Source: Clostridiaceae bacterium JG1575
GTDB lineage: Bacteria > Bacillota > Clostridia > Clostridiales > Clostridiaceae
Length of the DNA: 51,143 bases
NCBI GenBank assembly: GCA_002838815.1
Contig: LQGW01000057.1
Coordinates: 1 to 51,143, forward strand
Direction of reading: 5' to 3'
In this document: positions 42,812-51,143 of the stretch, piece by piece
Layout: each line of letters opens with the position of its first letter
Numbering within the stretch: position 1 is the first letter of the stretch
The notes under the pieces: model-generated
What the model was told of the DNA's origin: nothing
Seen by the model: only the letters and a program-made list of their open reading frames with translations
Database searches by the model: none
Made by a program: the position numbers and the translations under genes

Positions 42812-44122
42812 TCAAGGCCCAGCGTTTCGCCAAGAGGCTTTCTCCTTTTCGGGCGGTTTCTGCAAAAGGTTCGACTCCCCAGAGGAATAAAGATAAAGCA
42901 GCAGCAAAAGGAGCAAAAGGCCCCCGGTGAAAAGACTCGTGACCAAACCTCCATCGTTGAGGCTGATGATGTGGAACATGGAGAGTCCCACGACGAAATC
43001 ATTGCCCATTTTTCGACCTAAGGAATTGAGCAGCACCAAAAGGACCACCAGCAACAAGGCGATGACCACCATGTTGAAGAATCCGCCATTAGCGTAGGCA
43101 TCGGCCACATAACCGGCATTGGCGTGCATCTCGGGCTTTTGGTACATCGCTTCGCCGATGACCTTGGCCGCATCCTTGGGGTAGGGGTTGGAAAGTTGAA
43201 AAACTGAACCAATGCTGCCTTGAGAATAACCCAGTTTCGGATTTTCCAAGAAAAATTCATACCAGAAGAATTTCAGTTGCGCGGGCAGCGTAAACAATCT
43301 ACGGACAAATAAAGAGGGCGCCAGCATATTCCCAGTCCCCTTCCAAAGAAGAAGTGCGGCGCTGACCCCCAAGGGCAGCGTCACCGCAAGGGCCGGCAAC
43401 AGCGAGAAACGCTTCATAAACCACATGACGGCGAGGATGGCAAAAGGGATCAAAATAATCGCCTTTTGAGCGGTGATGAGAAAAAGCAGCAGCTGCAGGG
43501 CTAAGGCGCCAACGAGCAGCACGGGGGTTTTTTTCTTATAGCCCAGGGCCATGAGAAAGGGATTGATCACCTTCCCCTGCCAAGGCACGAGGTACCCCAT
43601 GCCCAAGGGATAGGTGAGCCCCGAGCGGATGGCATAGGTTTCATCCAGCCGAAAGGCCGACAGGTGAATGCCATTGCGCAACAGCATCACCGAATAAACC
43701 GCAACCGTTATTGCTCCCACCAAAACCCAAAACAGCACATTGGCGTGTTGAATGGGTCGGATGCGAAGGTTGGGCAAAAAGCGAAGAAGAACGCACTCCA
43801 AGAAAAAAACAAACAGGCACATCCAAAGAAACTCCAAGGAGGCTCCCGCTAAGGTTCCGTAGGAAACAAGGGGGATGAATAGGAGCACAAAATGAATCTG
43901 GAGGACGCTGGAGGAGGGGGCGGAGTCTCGGGGCAGGACAAAAAAAAGCACCACTAAGAGCACCGTGCCTAGAGCGACTCCATAAAAAGTAGGGGCCCAT
44001 CGGAACTTCGCATAGCTAAACTGAGGGACCACAAAAATATAATAGGCAAGATCCAGGGCGGCCTTGTACAGCAGTAGGCCGAAAAGGACCCAAAGCTCTG
44101 CGGGAGATGTTTTTTTATGCAT
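42812..44122 (-). CDS. Second Wzy-like polysaccharide polymerase
   Basis: A 436-residue membrane protein with about eleven helices and a large extracytoplasmic loop at about 260-345 rich in Phe/Tyr/Lys. Like the 27217 protein it has the O-antigen polymerase topology, and both end in a hydrophobic Leu-rich helix and a basic tail. The start at 44122 is favoured by TTTGAGG 6 nt upstream; a longer frame to 44176 overlaps the Wzz-like stop. It begins 53 bp after the Wzz-like gene, as its only operon partner. Confidence 0.72.
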   Translation of the reverse strand: MHKKTSPAELWVLFGLLLYKAALDLAYYIFVVPQFSYAKFRWAPTFYGVALGTVLLVVLFFVLPRDSAPSSSVLQIHFVLLFIPLVSYGTLAGASLEFLWMCLFVFFLECVLLRFLPNLRIRPIQHANVLFWVLVGAITVAVYSVMLLRNGIHLSAFRLDETYAIRSGLTYPLGMGYLVPWQGKVINPFLMALGYKKKTPVLLVGALALQLLLFLITAQKAIILIPFAILAVMWFMKRFSLLPALAVTLPLGVSAALLLWKGTGNMLAPSLFVRRLFTLPAQLKFFWYEFFLENPKLGYSQGSIGSVFQLSNPYPKDAAKVIGEAMYQKPEMHANAGYVADAYANGGFFNMVVIALLLVVLLVLLNSLGRKMGNDFVVGLSMFHIISLNDGGLVTSLFTGGLLLLLLLLYLYSSGESNLLQKPPEKEKASWRNAGP

Positions 44123-44175
44123 AGAATACCTCAAAGGGAATGAGGCGCATGGGGGAACCCCATGCGCTGTCACCA

Positions 44176-45432
44176 TTAGGATACAAAGAGGATTCCCGCC
44201 AAAGGAAGCCCCGATTCACGCAGAAGGTCCAAGGTTCTCACCGTCTCATCCGCCGCCGCATCGACCCGGGCGAGTAAGAGCGCTGCACTGGCCCCCCGCA
44301 TTTTCTTCGCGCTTTGCGCATCAAGATCCGAAAGTTCAAAGAGGGTCAACTCTGGAAACACCTTTTGGAGTTCCTCGGCGGCCGCCGGGGGCAGTTCCCC
44401 CCCCGCCAGCACAAGCTTCGGGGGATCCGAAGCGGCCATCTGCAGGGCCAGCGAGGCCACCAGATGTCCGGTCCCCTTCTCCACGCCCTCTGCCTTTAAA
44501 ATCTTCGCCCAATACTTGGGCGCCTTGGGCGAAGGAACGTAGCCTAAAATCCTCAGGTCCTCTGCTTGAGCAAAGCCCCTGGGATCGGTGATGGATTTTT
44601 CTCGTCCCGCCAAAGCCACAAGCCCCAATAAGGAGAGCGCAACCCCAAAGAACGTGCCCAAGATGCCCCACTTGGCCAGGGATCGTACGGAAAGCGCCCC
44701 ACCGGCGGCGATGCTATTTGGGGCCATTTGAACGGAAGGGGCCAGCCCCTCCATGCGTTTCTTATAATCATCCAATACCGCCATCTTTTGATTGAGCTTT
44801 ACGGGGATCCCCTCATCGACTCGGATGAAGTGTTTCACCCCCAAAAGATGCAAGGCGTGGGTTTTGGTTTTTTGTCCCTCGTAGGCCTTCATCAGCCGCT
44901 GGTATTGGTATTCGCCCAACCGCTGAGCCACCTTAAGATCGGGGTATACCACTGTGAGCTGCAACAGGCTGATGTCTTTGTTGTAGAGGACGCTGATGAG
45001 CTCCTCGAGCTGCGCGTCCGTGAGGTTGGGATTGCCCGCAATCTTTCGCATGGCGTCAAAATCCGACTCATTCATCCGAAGATAGGCATAATAATTGCCC
45101 GCCCAGCGGCCTTCATCGCTTTGCGGCAACAGCGATTCCACATAGATGGTGTAGTAGGATGTGGGCACGGCGGCCGGATCTAGGTTCAGATAAATGCTGC
45201 TTTTGATTTGCAAAAGCTGAGCATCGTAAGCATTTTGTAAGGCATGATATTGGGTGGATTTGCTTTCATTGAGGAGACTTTGTTCTTGATTTGGCTTCCC
45301 GCCCCCTGAAGAGGTTCCTTTGACGGCCCCGAACCCCAGGCCCAGGAACGCAGGCACCAGCAGCAAAATTAGAATCAGCCCCTTGTGACGGTGCCACTGA
45401 AGCCGCATGGCATTGATGGTAATTTCTTTCAT
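44176..45432 (-). CDS. Wzz-type chain-length determinant fused to a degenerate BY-kinase-like domain
   Basis: A 418-residue protein with membrane helices at 18-37 and 255-276 and a mostly helical extracytoplasmic domain between, as in Wzz/YveK proteins, though the usual Pro-Gly motif near helix two is not obvious. The cytoplasmic part (277-418) follows the order of a bacterial tyrosine-kinase (CapB/Wzc) P-loop domain, ending in ALLLARVDAAADETVRTLDLL and a GILFVS strand, but no Walker A (GxxxxGKST) or Walker B Asp is present. It may therefore act as a scaffold rather than a kinase. The start at 45432 has AAGAGGTGG upstream. Confidence 0.78.
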   Translation of the reverse strand: MKEITINAMRLQWHRHKGLILILLLVPAFLGLGFGAVKGTSSGGGKPNQEQSLLNESKSTQYHALQNAYDAQLLQIKSSIYLNLDPAAVPTSYYTIYVESLLPQSDEGRWAGNYYAYLRMNESDFDAMRKIAGNPNLTDAQLEELISVLYNKDISLLQLTVVYPDLKVAQRLGEYQYQRLMKAYEGQKTKTHALHLLGVKHFIRVDEGIPVKLNQKMAVLDDYKKRMEGLAPSVQMAPNSIAAGGALSVRSLAKWGILGTFFGVALSLLGLVALAGREKSITDPRGFAQAEDLRILGYVPSPKAPKYWAKILKAEGVEKGTGHLVASLALQMAASDPPKLVLAGGELPPAAAEELQKVFPELTLFELSDLDAQSAKKMRGASAALLLARVDAAADETVRTLDLLRESGLPLAGILFVS

Positions 45433-45618
45433 GGGTTCCACCTCTTGCTTTTGTTTTAATACTTCCCTATCATACTGTAAAAATGATCCTTTCGCCAATG
45501 CAGAGAACCCTGCGTCAAAAAACACGCCCGAGTCCTTTGAGCCGGACGGGACCTTCCCTTTCCCAAATTTCACTTTTCTCCATAAGGCTTCAGGGGTTTT
45601 TTTAAAATCGCAGAGTGA

Positions 45619-45624
45619 TATAAT
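45619..45624 (+). promoter_or_regulatory. Candidate -10 of the first LCP gene
   Basis: Perfect TATAAT 88 nt upstream of the GTG start at 45712; no good -35. Confidence 0.4.
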
Positions 45625-45711
45625 GAGCCTATCATTTGGGGGTAAGGATGTGCGCGCATCTTTTTTGCCCTGCCCCTTCGCATCCCCCTTCATTGGGAAA
45701 GGAAGCACCGA

Positions 45712-46719
45712 GTGAACAATCGCAAAACCCTTATTCGATCCATTCTTGTGGTATTGCTCCTCATTGTGGGTCTCACCTCATTATTCGCCTACCGCTACAT
45801 CAACCGCGTTTTGGGGAATATTCGTGGCGAAGACATCCCATCCTCTGAGACGGGCATCAATCAGGACGTCAAAAACCGCATCAATTCCTACGACAACAAA
45901 ATCAAGAACATCCTTTTGGTCGGGATTGACCGCAACAACAACCCTGAGGATCCCCAGCGATCGGATACTATGATCATCCTATCGGTGGACGATAAGAACA
46001 AGCTTTTAAAAATGAGTTCCCTCATGCGAGACACCCATGTGAAGATCACGGGCTATGGAACCGATAAACTCAACCATTCCTACGCTTTCGGCGGCATCAA
46101 ACTCTTGATGCAAACCGTGAACAGCAATTTTGATATGGACATCGAGGACTATGTTTTGGTGGATTTTCACGACCTCATCGCCATCATTGATGCCGTGGAT
46201 GGCATTGAGATGGACCTTCGCCCCGAGGAAATCCCCTTCATTAACAACGGGATCCGAAACCTCAACAATTTGGAAGGCACCTCTGTCCCCTACCTATCGC
46301 ATCCAGGAAAGCAACTTCTCAACGGGACGCAGGCGACCTCCTACGCCCGGATCCGAAGCACCCTCGGCGGCGACTACGAACGTACGGAACGACAGCGTCT
46401 GGTGCTCGCCAAAGTCTACAGTAAGGTTCGCACCGCCTCTGTGGTTTCTTTGCCCAAATACATCGAGCAGCTCTCGCCCTTTGTCAAAACCAACCTGACT
46501 TACAACGAGATGTTCGATTTGGGCCTAAAAGTCATCTCCGAGCCCTTCCAGATGACGGGGCACCACTTCCCGACAGAAGCCACCTCTGAGGAGGTGGATA
46601 CCGCTGAATGGTATATTAAAATGGACAAAGAAAAAACCGTACGGGAATTGCACGACTACATCTACCTCAACCGCGCCCCCAAAAAAGAAGACAACTATTT
46701 AAAAGAGTCCCCTCGCTAG
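45712..46719 (+). CDS. LytR-CpsA-Psr family cell-wall polymer ligase
   Basis: A 335-residue type II membrane protein: short basic N terminus, helix at 9-29 and an extracytoplasmic LCP domain. Conserved residues: NILLVGID (66-73), RSDTMIILSVD (83-93), MRDTHV (105-110), DKLNHSYAFGG (118-128) and GTQATSYARIRSTLGGD with the acidic metal ligands. These enzymes move lipid-linked polymers onto peptidoglycan. The start is GTG, with GGAAAGGAAG upstream. It is divergent from the Wzz-like gene, so it probably attaches the polysaccharide made by this locus. A terminator follows at 46782. Confidence 0.93.
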   Translation: MNNRKTLIRSILVVLLLIVGLTSLFAYRYINRVLGNIRGEDIPSSETGINQDVKNRINSYDNKIKNILLVGIDRNNNPEDPQRSDTMIILSVDDKNKLLKMSSLMRDTHVKITGYGTDKLNHSYAFGGIKLLMQTVNSNFDMDIEDYVLVDFHDLIAIIDAVDGIEMDLRPEEIPFINNGIRNLNNLEGTSVPYLSHPGKQLLNGTQATSYARIRSTLGGDYERTERQRLVLAKVYSKVRTASVVSLPKYIEQLSPFVKTNLTYNEMFDLGLKVISEPFQMTGHHFPTEATSEEVDTAEWYIKMDKEKTVRELHDYIYLNRAPKKEDNYLKESPR

Positions 46720-46781
46720 AGTGGATCCCATCCCAGGCCAAAGCCCAAGGAAAAACGCTTCCCATAGTATGGCCTACTTTT

Positions 46782-46839
46782 AAAACATCCCTGGGCCGCC
46801 CCGATCCGAAAGGATCCCGGGCGGCCCAGGGATGTTTTT
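46782..46839. terminator. Bidirectional terminator between LCP and wall-hydrolase genes
   Basis: A 19-bp stem, AAAACATCCCTGGGCCGCC and its complement, with an inner GATCC/GGATC stem, and T-runs on both flanks. Confidence 0.9.
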
Positions 46840-46865
46840 GAATGTGGTGAGGGCAGGGCATTGGA

Positions 46866-49679
46866 TCAAGGCAGATTGGGCGGGAAGACCTCGTCCCAAT
46901 GAGCTTCTAAGGATTGGGCCAGGCGCTGGCAGAAGGCTCTTCGAAAGGCCGTCGTGCGAAGACGGGCGAAATCCTGATCGTTGGAGAGATACCCTAGGTG
47001 CACCCGAAGGGCCGGCATGGGCACCTCGCGCAAAAGAAGCTGCCGCTGGCGCTCATCCCCTTGCGCCTTTTGATGCTTTGAGTAAAGGGGCAATAGGTCC
47101 TGAACCATAAGAGTCGCCCACGCTTTGCTTTGCCCAAGGGCTTGCTGCGCCTCCGGCTTGGTTTTTTGCGTCGGATAGAGCGTGCCCACCCCCTCGTAGG
47201 AGGGATCTGAGGATTCCATCACGTGCAGGGAAAGCAGCAAATCCGCACCACTGGCGGAAGCCTTTGCCGACCGCTCTTGCCGGGACAAATAAACATCGGC
47301 GGCCCGGGAGAGCTCGCAGACAAACCCCCGCCGCTCGAGCTCGGTCTTAAGGTCCCGAGCAAAAAAAAGACTGAAGTTTTTTTCCGCGTAGTGGGCTGCG
47401 CCGACCCGGCGGTTCACGCCATAGTCCTGCGCACCGTGGGGCACATCCAAATAGATTCTTCGCGCCTTGGGGTGCCCGAGGATGTTTTGTTGCACCGCGG
47501 CATCGTAAAAACTTTTGGATTGCGGATGCTTGGCCAAAATACGCAATTGATAAGCCCCTTGCGGCAACATAAAGCGGCAGGCGGAGGCTGTTTGCCAAGG
47601 GGTCAGCACCTTTTTCAGCCGTCCTTGTTCATCCATTAAGAGCGCACGATACCATAAAGGCTCCTCGGAGTGCCCCGCCCATTTTGCCCAAATCCATTGC
47701 CCCGCCAACGCTTCTTCGGGCAATTCAAGGAGCGTCACTCCAACGCCAAAGGGATTTTCCGGCGAATACCCAGAGGGACCCTCGGGGGAAATCTCTTTGA
47801 GGGCGACCTCCATGGACTTTTTGGGCCCCATCTCCACCGTTTGAGTTTTTTGGTTGCGCAGCGCCACTCGCAACGCCAGTTTCCCCCCGATGGCGGGATT
47901 CCAGGTCAAAAGGGGGTTCGTCTGCCATGGGGTCAAGGGAATGTCTTCTTCTGCTTGGCAAACGTAGAGGCGATACGCTAAAGGATCCGTCAAAGAAGCC
48001 GCCGTCACCTTCGCGGTCATGGGCTGCCCCATCTCATAGGGGCCTTTGGACCATTCGACGGATTGAATGGCCGAAGGACCCGTTAGGGCTACTATTCGCA
48101 AAATACAGGCATCCTCTGGGTCCGATCCTTTGAGCCGGTTCCGGGATTCCAATAATAACTCCTGCTCGCCCGCCACAAGGGGGGTGTAGTCGAGGTGTTT
48201 CCAGGCGCCCCAATCCGCCAGGAGTTTTTTCGTTCCTCCGGCTTCGACGCTGAGCCGGTATTCGTTGAGGCCGTCGGCCTCCTCGCCCACCCCGCCCACT
48301 TCCAGACGGTACGCTCGCCCGACGAGATAAGGACCAGGAGCGATTTGCAGTCGTCCAATCAACGCTGGATGCTGCGCCAAGGGCAAGGCGGGGCCCGAAT
48401 CACCCAAGGTGATGATTTTTTGCTCGCTTTTTTCAATGCCGCTACCCCCGCGGGCCCGAAGCTGAGCCACAACTCGAACTTGCCCTTGGGTTGCAGGGAG
48501 TTCAAAGACCGCGCCGTCCTCCGACCAAGGGGTGGTGCGAAGCTGACCGGTGCGCTCATAAAAGAAATGGAACCGCTGCAGCGTATCCGAGGTACTGGCC
48601 GCGGCTGCTCGCAGCTCCTGACCCGGCTTTAGATCCGGCCGAATGCGGATATTTAAGGGGTTGCTCTGATCGCGCAGCACGCGGGCCACCTCCACCTCCA
48701 AAAACTCAGGCGCTTGAGGCCTCGGTGAAAACGGCGCGGTGTCGGTGAGAGAGAGTTCCTTCATGATCCGTCGGATGTGGTAGCCGTACTGGGCGCCCAT
48801 GGCCCAGCCGCCACCGTGAACATTTTCGTAGTATCCCAATTCCTCCACGTACGGGGCATTGGCTCGAGGCACATAATGAAATCGCGGATCCACCAGTGGA
48901 TTCAGAGGCATTGTTGTGTCGGCGTACGCCAAAAGATGCTGAACGTTCACCTGCAGCCCCTGTTGGACTGAAACAAAAACATTCCCACGCTCTTGGCCCC
49001 CCGTGGCCCCGATACCGCCAAAATTAAACTGAGAATCCGATACAACCCCCGGGGCACCCAGCCAGCCCGTCTCCAACATGATCTGCGCAAAGACGACGTC
49101 GGGGCGGATGCTCTCCGCCTGTGCCTGCGCCAACAAAAGATCCACAAAACGGGAGATGTAGGCATCATCCTTGGGGGGAATGCCGTATTCTTGGGCGGTG
49201 AGGCGATGGTTTTTTGAAAGCAAATTTTTAAAGGCATGGGGATTCGTGGTATAGGGGGGCGTGTTGACGGGCTGCGTCAAAATGTTGGTCTTTGTGGGAT
49301 CCACTTGAATCGTGCGTTCCTTGGTTAGAACACTTCCCGACTCGCGGACTACCTCCAGGCGCAGGGTATTGGATCCCGTGCCCATCTTTTCAATAAGGGA
49401 GGCATATTCTCCAGTGTCTCCGGGCACAATCGGCGGAGCAAACTGCACCCGAACGGTCTTTCCTTCACGGTCTCGGTACAAAAGAGCCACCTTGGATGGG
49501 GTTAGGGAGGGCGAGACAAAAAAACGAACCACATAGGAAGTCGTTGTCGTATGCCCAGCGCCAGGCATGCGAATGCCCAAATCCCCTTCAGCATAAGCCA
49601 TCGTTTTACCAGGACCCGCCATCATCCAAATCCACGTCGCCACACATCCCAAAAGGACGCCCCTCCATGATCGTTTCAT
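46866..49679 (-). CDS. Large secreted wall protein: glucosaminidase plus degenerate amidase_3-like domain
   Basis: A 937-residue exported protein. The signal peptide covers about residues 1-31. A glucosaminidase (GH73-like) domain lies at 170-312, with the catalytic Glu203 in LETGWLGAP and SQFNFGGIGATGG. Residues 330-730 are repeated beta-sandwich-like modules rich in Pro and Trp, probably wall-binding. The C-terminal part (739-937) matches zinc amidase_3: zinc ligands His748 (DVPHGAQDYG), Glu766 (YAEKN) and His819 (SLHVME) are present, but the catalytic Glu of VELGF is His894 in RVHLGYLS. The amidase half is therefore probably inactive. AAAGGGAG lies 5 nt before the start at 49679. Flanked by LCP genes. 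Confidence 0.85.
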   Translation of the reverse strand: MKRSWRGVLLGCVATWIWMMAGPGKTMAYAEGDLGIRMPGAGHTTTTSYVVRFFVSPSLTPSKVALLYRDREGKTVRVQFAPPIVPGDTGEYASLIEKMGTGSNTLRLEVVRESGSVLTKERTIQVDPTKTNILTQPVNTPPYTTNPHAFKNLLSKNHRLTAQEYGIPPKDDAYISRFVDLLLAQAQAESIRPDVVFAQIMLETGWLGAPGVVSDSQFNFGGIGATGGQERGNVFVSVQQGLQVNVQHLLAYADTTMPLNPLVDPRFHYVPRANAPYVEELGYYENVHGGGWAMGAQYGYHIRRIMKELSLTDTAPFSPRPQAPEFLEVEVARVLRDQSNPLNIRIRPDLKPGQELRAAAASTSDTLQRFHFFYERTGQLRTTPWSEDGAVFELPATQGQVRVVAQLRARGGSGIEKSEQKIITLGDSGPALPLAQHPALIGRLQIAPGPYLVGRAYRLEVGGVGEEADGLNEYRLSVEAGGTKKLLADWGAWKHLDYTPLVAGEQELLLESRNRLKGSDPEDACILRIVALTGPSAIQSVEWSKGPYEMGQPMTAKVTAASLTDPLAYRLYVCQAEEDIPLTPWQTNPLLTWNPAIGGKLALRVALRNQKTQTVEMGPKKSMEVALKEISPEGPSGYSPENPFGVGVTLLELPEEALAGQWIWAKWAGHSEEPLWYRALLMDEQGRLKKVLTPWQTASACRFMLPQGAYQLRILAKHPQSKSFYDAAVQQNILGHPKARRIYLDVPHGAQDYGVNRRVGAAHYAEKNFSLFFARDLKTELERRGFVCELSRAADVYLSRQERSAKASASGADLLLSLHVMESSDPSYEGVGTLYPTQKTKPEAQQALGQSKAWATLMVQDLLPLYSKHQKAQGDERQRQLLLREVPMPALRVHLGYLSNDQDFARLRTTAFRRAFCQRLAQSLEAHWDEVFPPNLP

Positions 49680-49925
49680 CGCTTCTCCCTTTCCTTTTGC
49701 GTTCCATCGCACGCCGCTCCACCGTATGTCCAGGAGTTCATTTCATCACCTTATCATACCGCACTCGCCGGATCCCTGCCAGATGAGCCCATGGCTCGAA
49801 ATAAACCGAATTCCCCCTTGGCCTTGTATCCGCTTTGTCCCCAGATTTTAATTTCTTTTTAGGAAGGTGGGGGTATACTCAACGAGAATTGCAACCATCC
49901 GAGACTTCAAGGAGGGATTGAACCC
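49680..49925. other. Divergent intergenic region
   Basis: About 245 bp between the wall protein and the second LCP gene. A TATACT at about 49873 is a possible -10 for the LCP gene; nothing else is recognised. Confidence 0.35.
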
Positions 49926-50873
49926 ATGAAAAAAGTCTTTAAGACCCTAGCCCTATTTTTAGTGTTGCTCTTGATCCTTGCGGCGGGAAGCATCTGGTTT
50001 TACTTAAATAAAATACCTCGGGAGGCGGTGAAGCCCTTCCAGGGCACGGAAGATCCGGCCGTGCTTACGGAAAACCACATTCCCACCAATACCAACAGCC
50101 TAGGCACCTCAAAAGAGGCTCTGGCAAGCCTTCAGGCAAAAAAGAACTATAAAAAAGTCACCAATATTTTGGTCCTTGGCATCGACTCTTCCAATGGGTC
50201 GGGCCGCTCGGACGCCATGATGTTGGTTTCCGTCGATTCAAGCACCCGGCAAATTAAACTGACCTCCCTCATTCGAGACAGTTACGTCTATATTGCAGGA
50301 AACGGCATGGACAAACTCAACCATGCGTACGCCTTTGGCGGCCCTTCGCTCGCCCTTCGTGCGGTGAACACAAACTTTGACTTGGACGTACAGGATTTTG
50401 TGACGGTGAACTTTAGCTCCACCAAGTCCATTGTGGACGCTTTGGGTGGCCTCAACCTAAAGCTCAGCAAAGAAGAAGCCAAAATCATCGGCGCGCCCGG
50501 AGAAGGAGTACAGCACCTCAACGGAACCCAAGTATTAAACTATGCGCGTATTCGAAAAATCGACAACGACTTTCAGCGAACCTCAAGGCAGCGAAACGTC
50601 ATGACCGCCGTGCTCCAGGACCTAATGAAGCTTGGTCCCATCGAAAAAGCCAAAGCCGCCGAGCACCTGTTGCCCATGGTAAAAACCTCCCTCTCCAACA
50701 GCAAAATTCTTGGTCTAGGGAGTTCAATGTTGATGGGGGGATACTCCATTGAGGAAAATTCCTTCCCAGAGGATGACACATCCCAAGGTGTTCTCATCAA
50801 GGACATCTATTATCTTAAATGGAATCAACAAGAAACCATCCGCAAAATGCACGCATTTATTTACAATGAATAA
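49926..50873 (+). CDS. Second LytR-CpsA-Psr family ligase
   Basis: A 315-residue type II membrane protein with a helix at 7-26 and an LCP domain. NILVLGIDS (80-88), RSDAMMLVSVD (94-104), IRDSYVYI (116-123), DKLNHAYAFGG (129-139) and GTQVLNYARIRKID are conserved, including the Arg and Asp residues that bind polyprenyl pyrophosphate and metal. AAGGAGG lies about 10 nt upstream. It is a paralog of the 45712 protein; both flank the wall hydrolase. Two ligases could attach two polymers, or act on the same one under different conditions. A terminator follows at 50925. Confidence 0.93.
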   Translation: MKKVFKTLALFLVLLLILAAGSIWFYLNKIPREAVKPFQGTEDPAVLTENHIPTNTNSLGTSKEALASLQAKKNYKKVTNILVLGIDSSNGSGRSDAMMLVSVDSSTRQIKLTSLIRDSYVYIAGNGMDKLNHAYAFGGPSLALRAVNTNFDLDVQDFVTVNFSSTKSIVDALGGLNLKLSKEEAKIIGAPGEGVQHLNGTQVLNYARIRKIDNDFQRTSRQRNVMTAVLQDLMKLGPIEKAKAAEHLLPMVKTSLSNSKILGLGSSMLMGGYSIEENSFPEDDTSQGVLIKDIYYLKWNQQETIRKMHAFIYNE

Positions 50874-50924
50874 CCTCGCTCTTGCTTCAATCTAAGGAAA
50901 TTGACCCCTTGTTCCCTAGCGCCG

Positions 50925-50973
50925 AAACCTCCTGGGACTCCCTCGTATACTGAGAGGGGATCCCAGGAGGTTT
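50925..50973. terminator. Bidirectional terminator of the second LCP gene
   Basis: AAACCTCCTGGGA pairs with TCCCAGGAGGTTT, with an inner CCCTC/GAGGG stem. It also carries AGGAGG, so it may include a ribosome site for a following frame. Confidence 0.8.
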
Positions 50974-50984
50974 ATTATGCTTGA

Positions 50985-51143
50985 ATGATTGATCCCAACC
51001 AAAAACTCAGAAAATCCCGACACCTCATTCAAGCCACCTTGGCCTGCGAAAAGCATCAACAAAACGGCAAAGAACAGGGGGACTCTTTTGAATGTGAGCA
51101 GGATGTTTTTGGTAATGTAAAAGTACAACATTTGGAAGCTATA
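50985..51143 (+). CDS. Hypothetical protein, partial at window edge
   Basis: A frame open from ATG to the window end (53 codons so far), hydrophilic and Lys/Gln/Glu-rich, starting MIDPNQKLRKSR. It begins 14 nt after the AGGAGG of the terminator arm, overlapping the stop of a four-codon frame. No family recognised. Opposite-strand open sequence also covers the region, so this is uncertain. Confidence 0.35.
   Translation, partial: MIDPNQKLRKSRHLIQATLACEKHQQNGKEQGDSFECEQDVFGNVKVQHLEAI

Noticed and set aside
50916-51131. 71-codon minus-strand hydrophobic frame at the right edge
   Set aside because: It runs through the 50925-50973 terminator and stops within it; the plus-strand frame from 50985 is the better candidate.
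1-51143. CRISPR arrays, tRNA or rRNA genes
   Set aside because: No regularly spaced repeats, cloverleaf-like tRNA sequences or rRNA segments were recognised by eye on either strand; a covariance-model scan would be needed to exclude small RNAs.

Overview
The window reads as chromosomal DNA of a low-redox, Gram-positive-type Bacillota, probably an anaerobic clostridial or Peptoniphilaceae-like organism of moderately high GC. The reasons are a tryptophanase, a molybdate operon, LytR-CpsA-Psr (LCP) proteins, a poly-gamma-glutamate (PGA) capsule operon ending in a membrane-anchored transpeptidase, strong AGGAGG-type ribosome sites and GC-rich hairpin-plus-T-run terminators. The genus is inference. 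No tRNA, rRNA or CRISPR array was recognised.

Left edge (1-600): the AT-rich end of an integrative element lies inside the 3' end of rlmD, which carries an element-derived C-terminal tail; a small element-type membrane protein follows. 2-10.5 kb: small membrane proteins, a TauE/SafE transporter, a decayed YkuK-like gene, tryptophanase with a divergent LysR regulator and a palindromic operator between them, a COG2426 export protein and a FetAB-type ABC pair. 10.9-14.9 kb: a molybdenum unit (ModE-like regulator, MoeA-like protein, ModABC). 14.9-16.3 kb: degraded DNA with an IS30 transposase relic. 16.3-18.3 kb: YbaK deacylase, a lone sigma-70 family factor and an ATC-hydrolase-like protein.

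18.7-23.6 kb: a pgsB-pgsC-pgsA-capD operon for making, exporting and anchoring PGA; its PgsA has lost several residues conserved in the family. Facing it are a lipoprotein with a polysaccharide-deacetylase-like fold and two stress-type proteins sharing a short GERxFDL motif.

27.2-45.4 kb: a Wzx/Wzy-type surface polysaccharide locus, mostly on the minus strand. An 11-gene operon (41.0 to 27.2 kb) encodes a 4,6-dehydratase, an aminotransferase, the initiating sugar transferase, a GT4 glycosyltransferase, the WbpA/B/D/E set for a diacetamido-uronic acid, a MurJ-type flippase, WecB and a Wzy-like polymerase. A second unit carries a Wzz-like protein with a dead kinase-like tail and a second Wzy-like polymerase. 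A plus-strand glycosyltransferase sits between them. 45.7-50.9 kb: two LCP ligases flank a large glucosaminidase/amidase-like wall protein whose amidase domain lacks its catalytic glutamate. The lipid-linked polymer would be started, extended, flipped, polymerised, length-controlled and finally ligated to peptidoglycan by the LCP enzymes. The repeated presence of inactivated-looking enzyme domains among envelope proteins (PgsA, the Wzz tail, the amidase) is the most unusual theme of the window.
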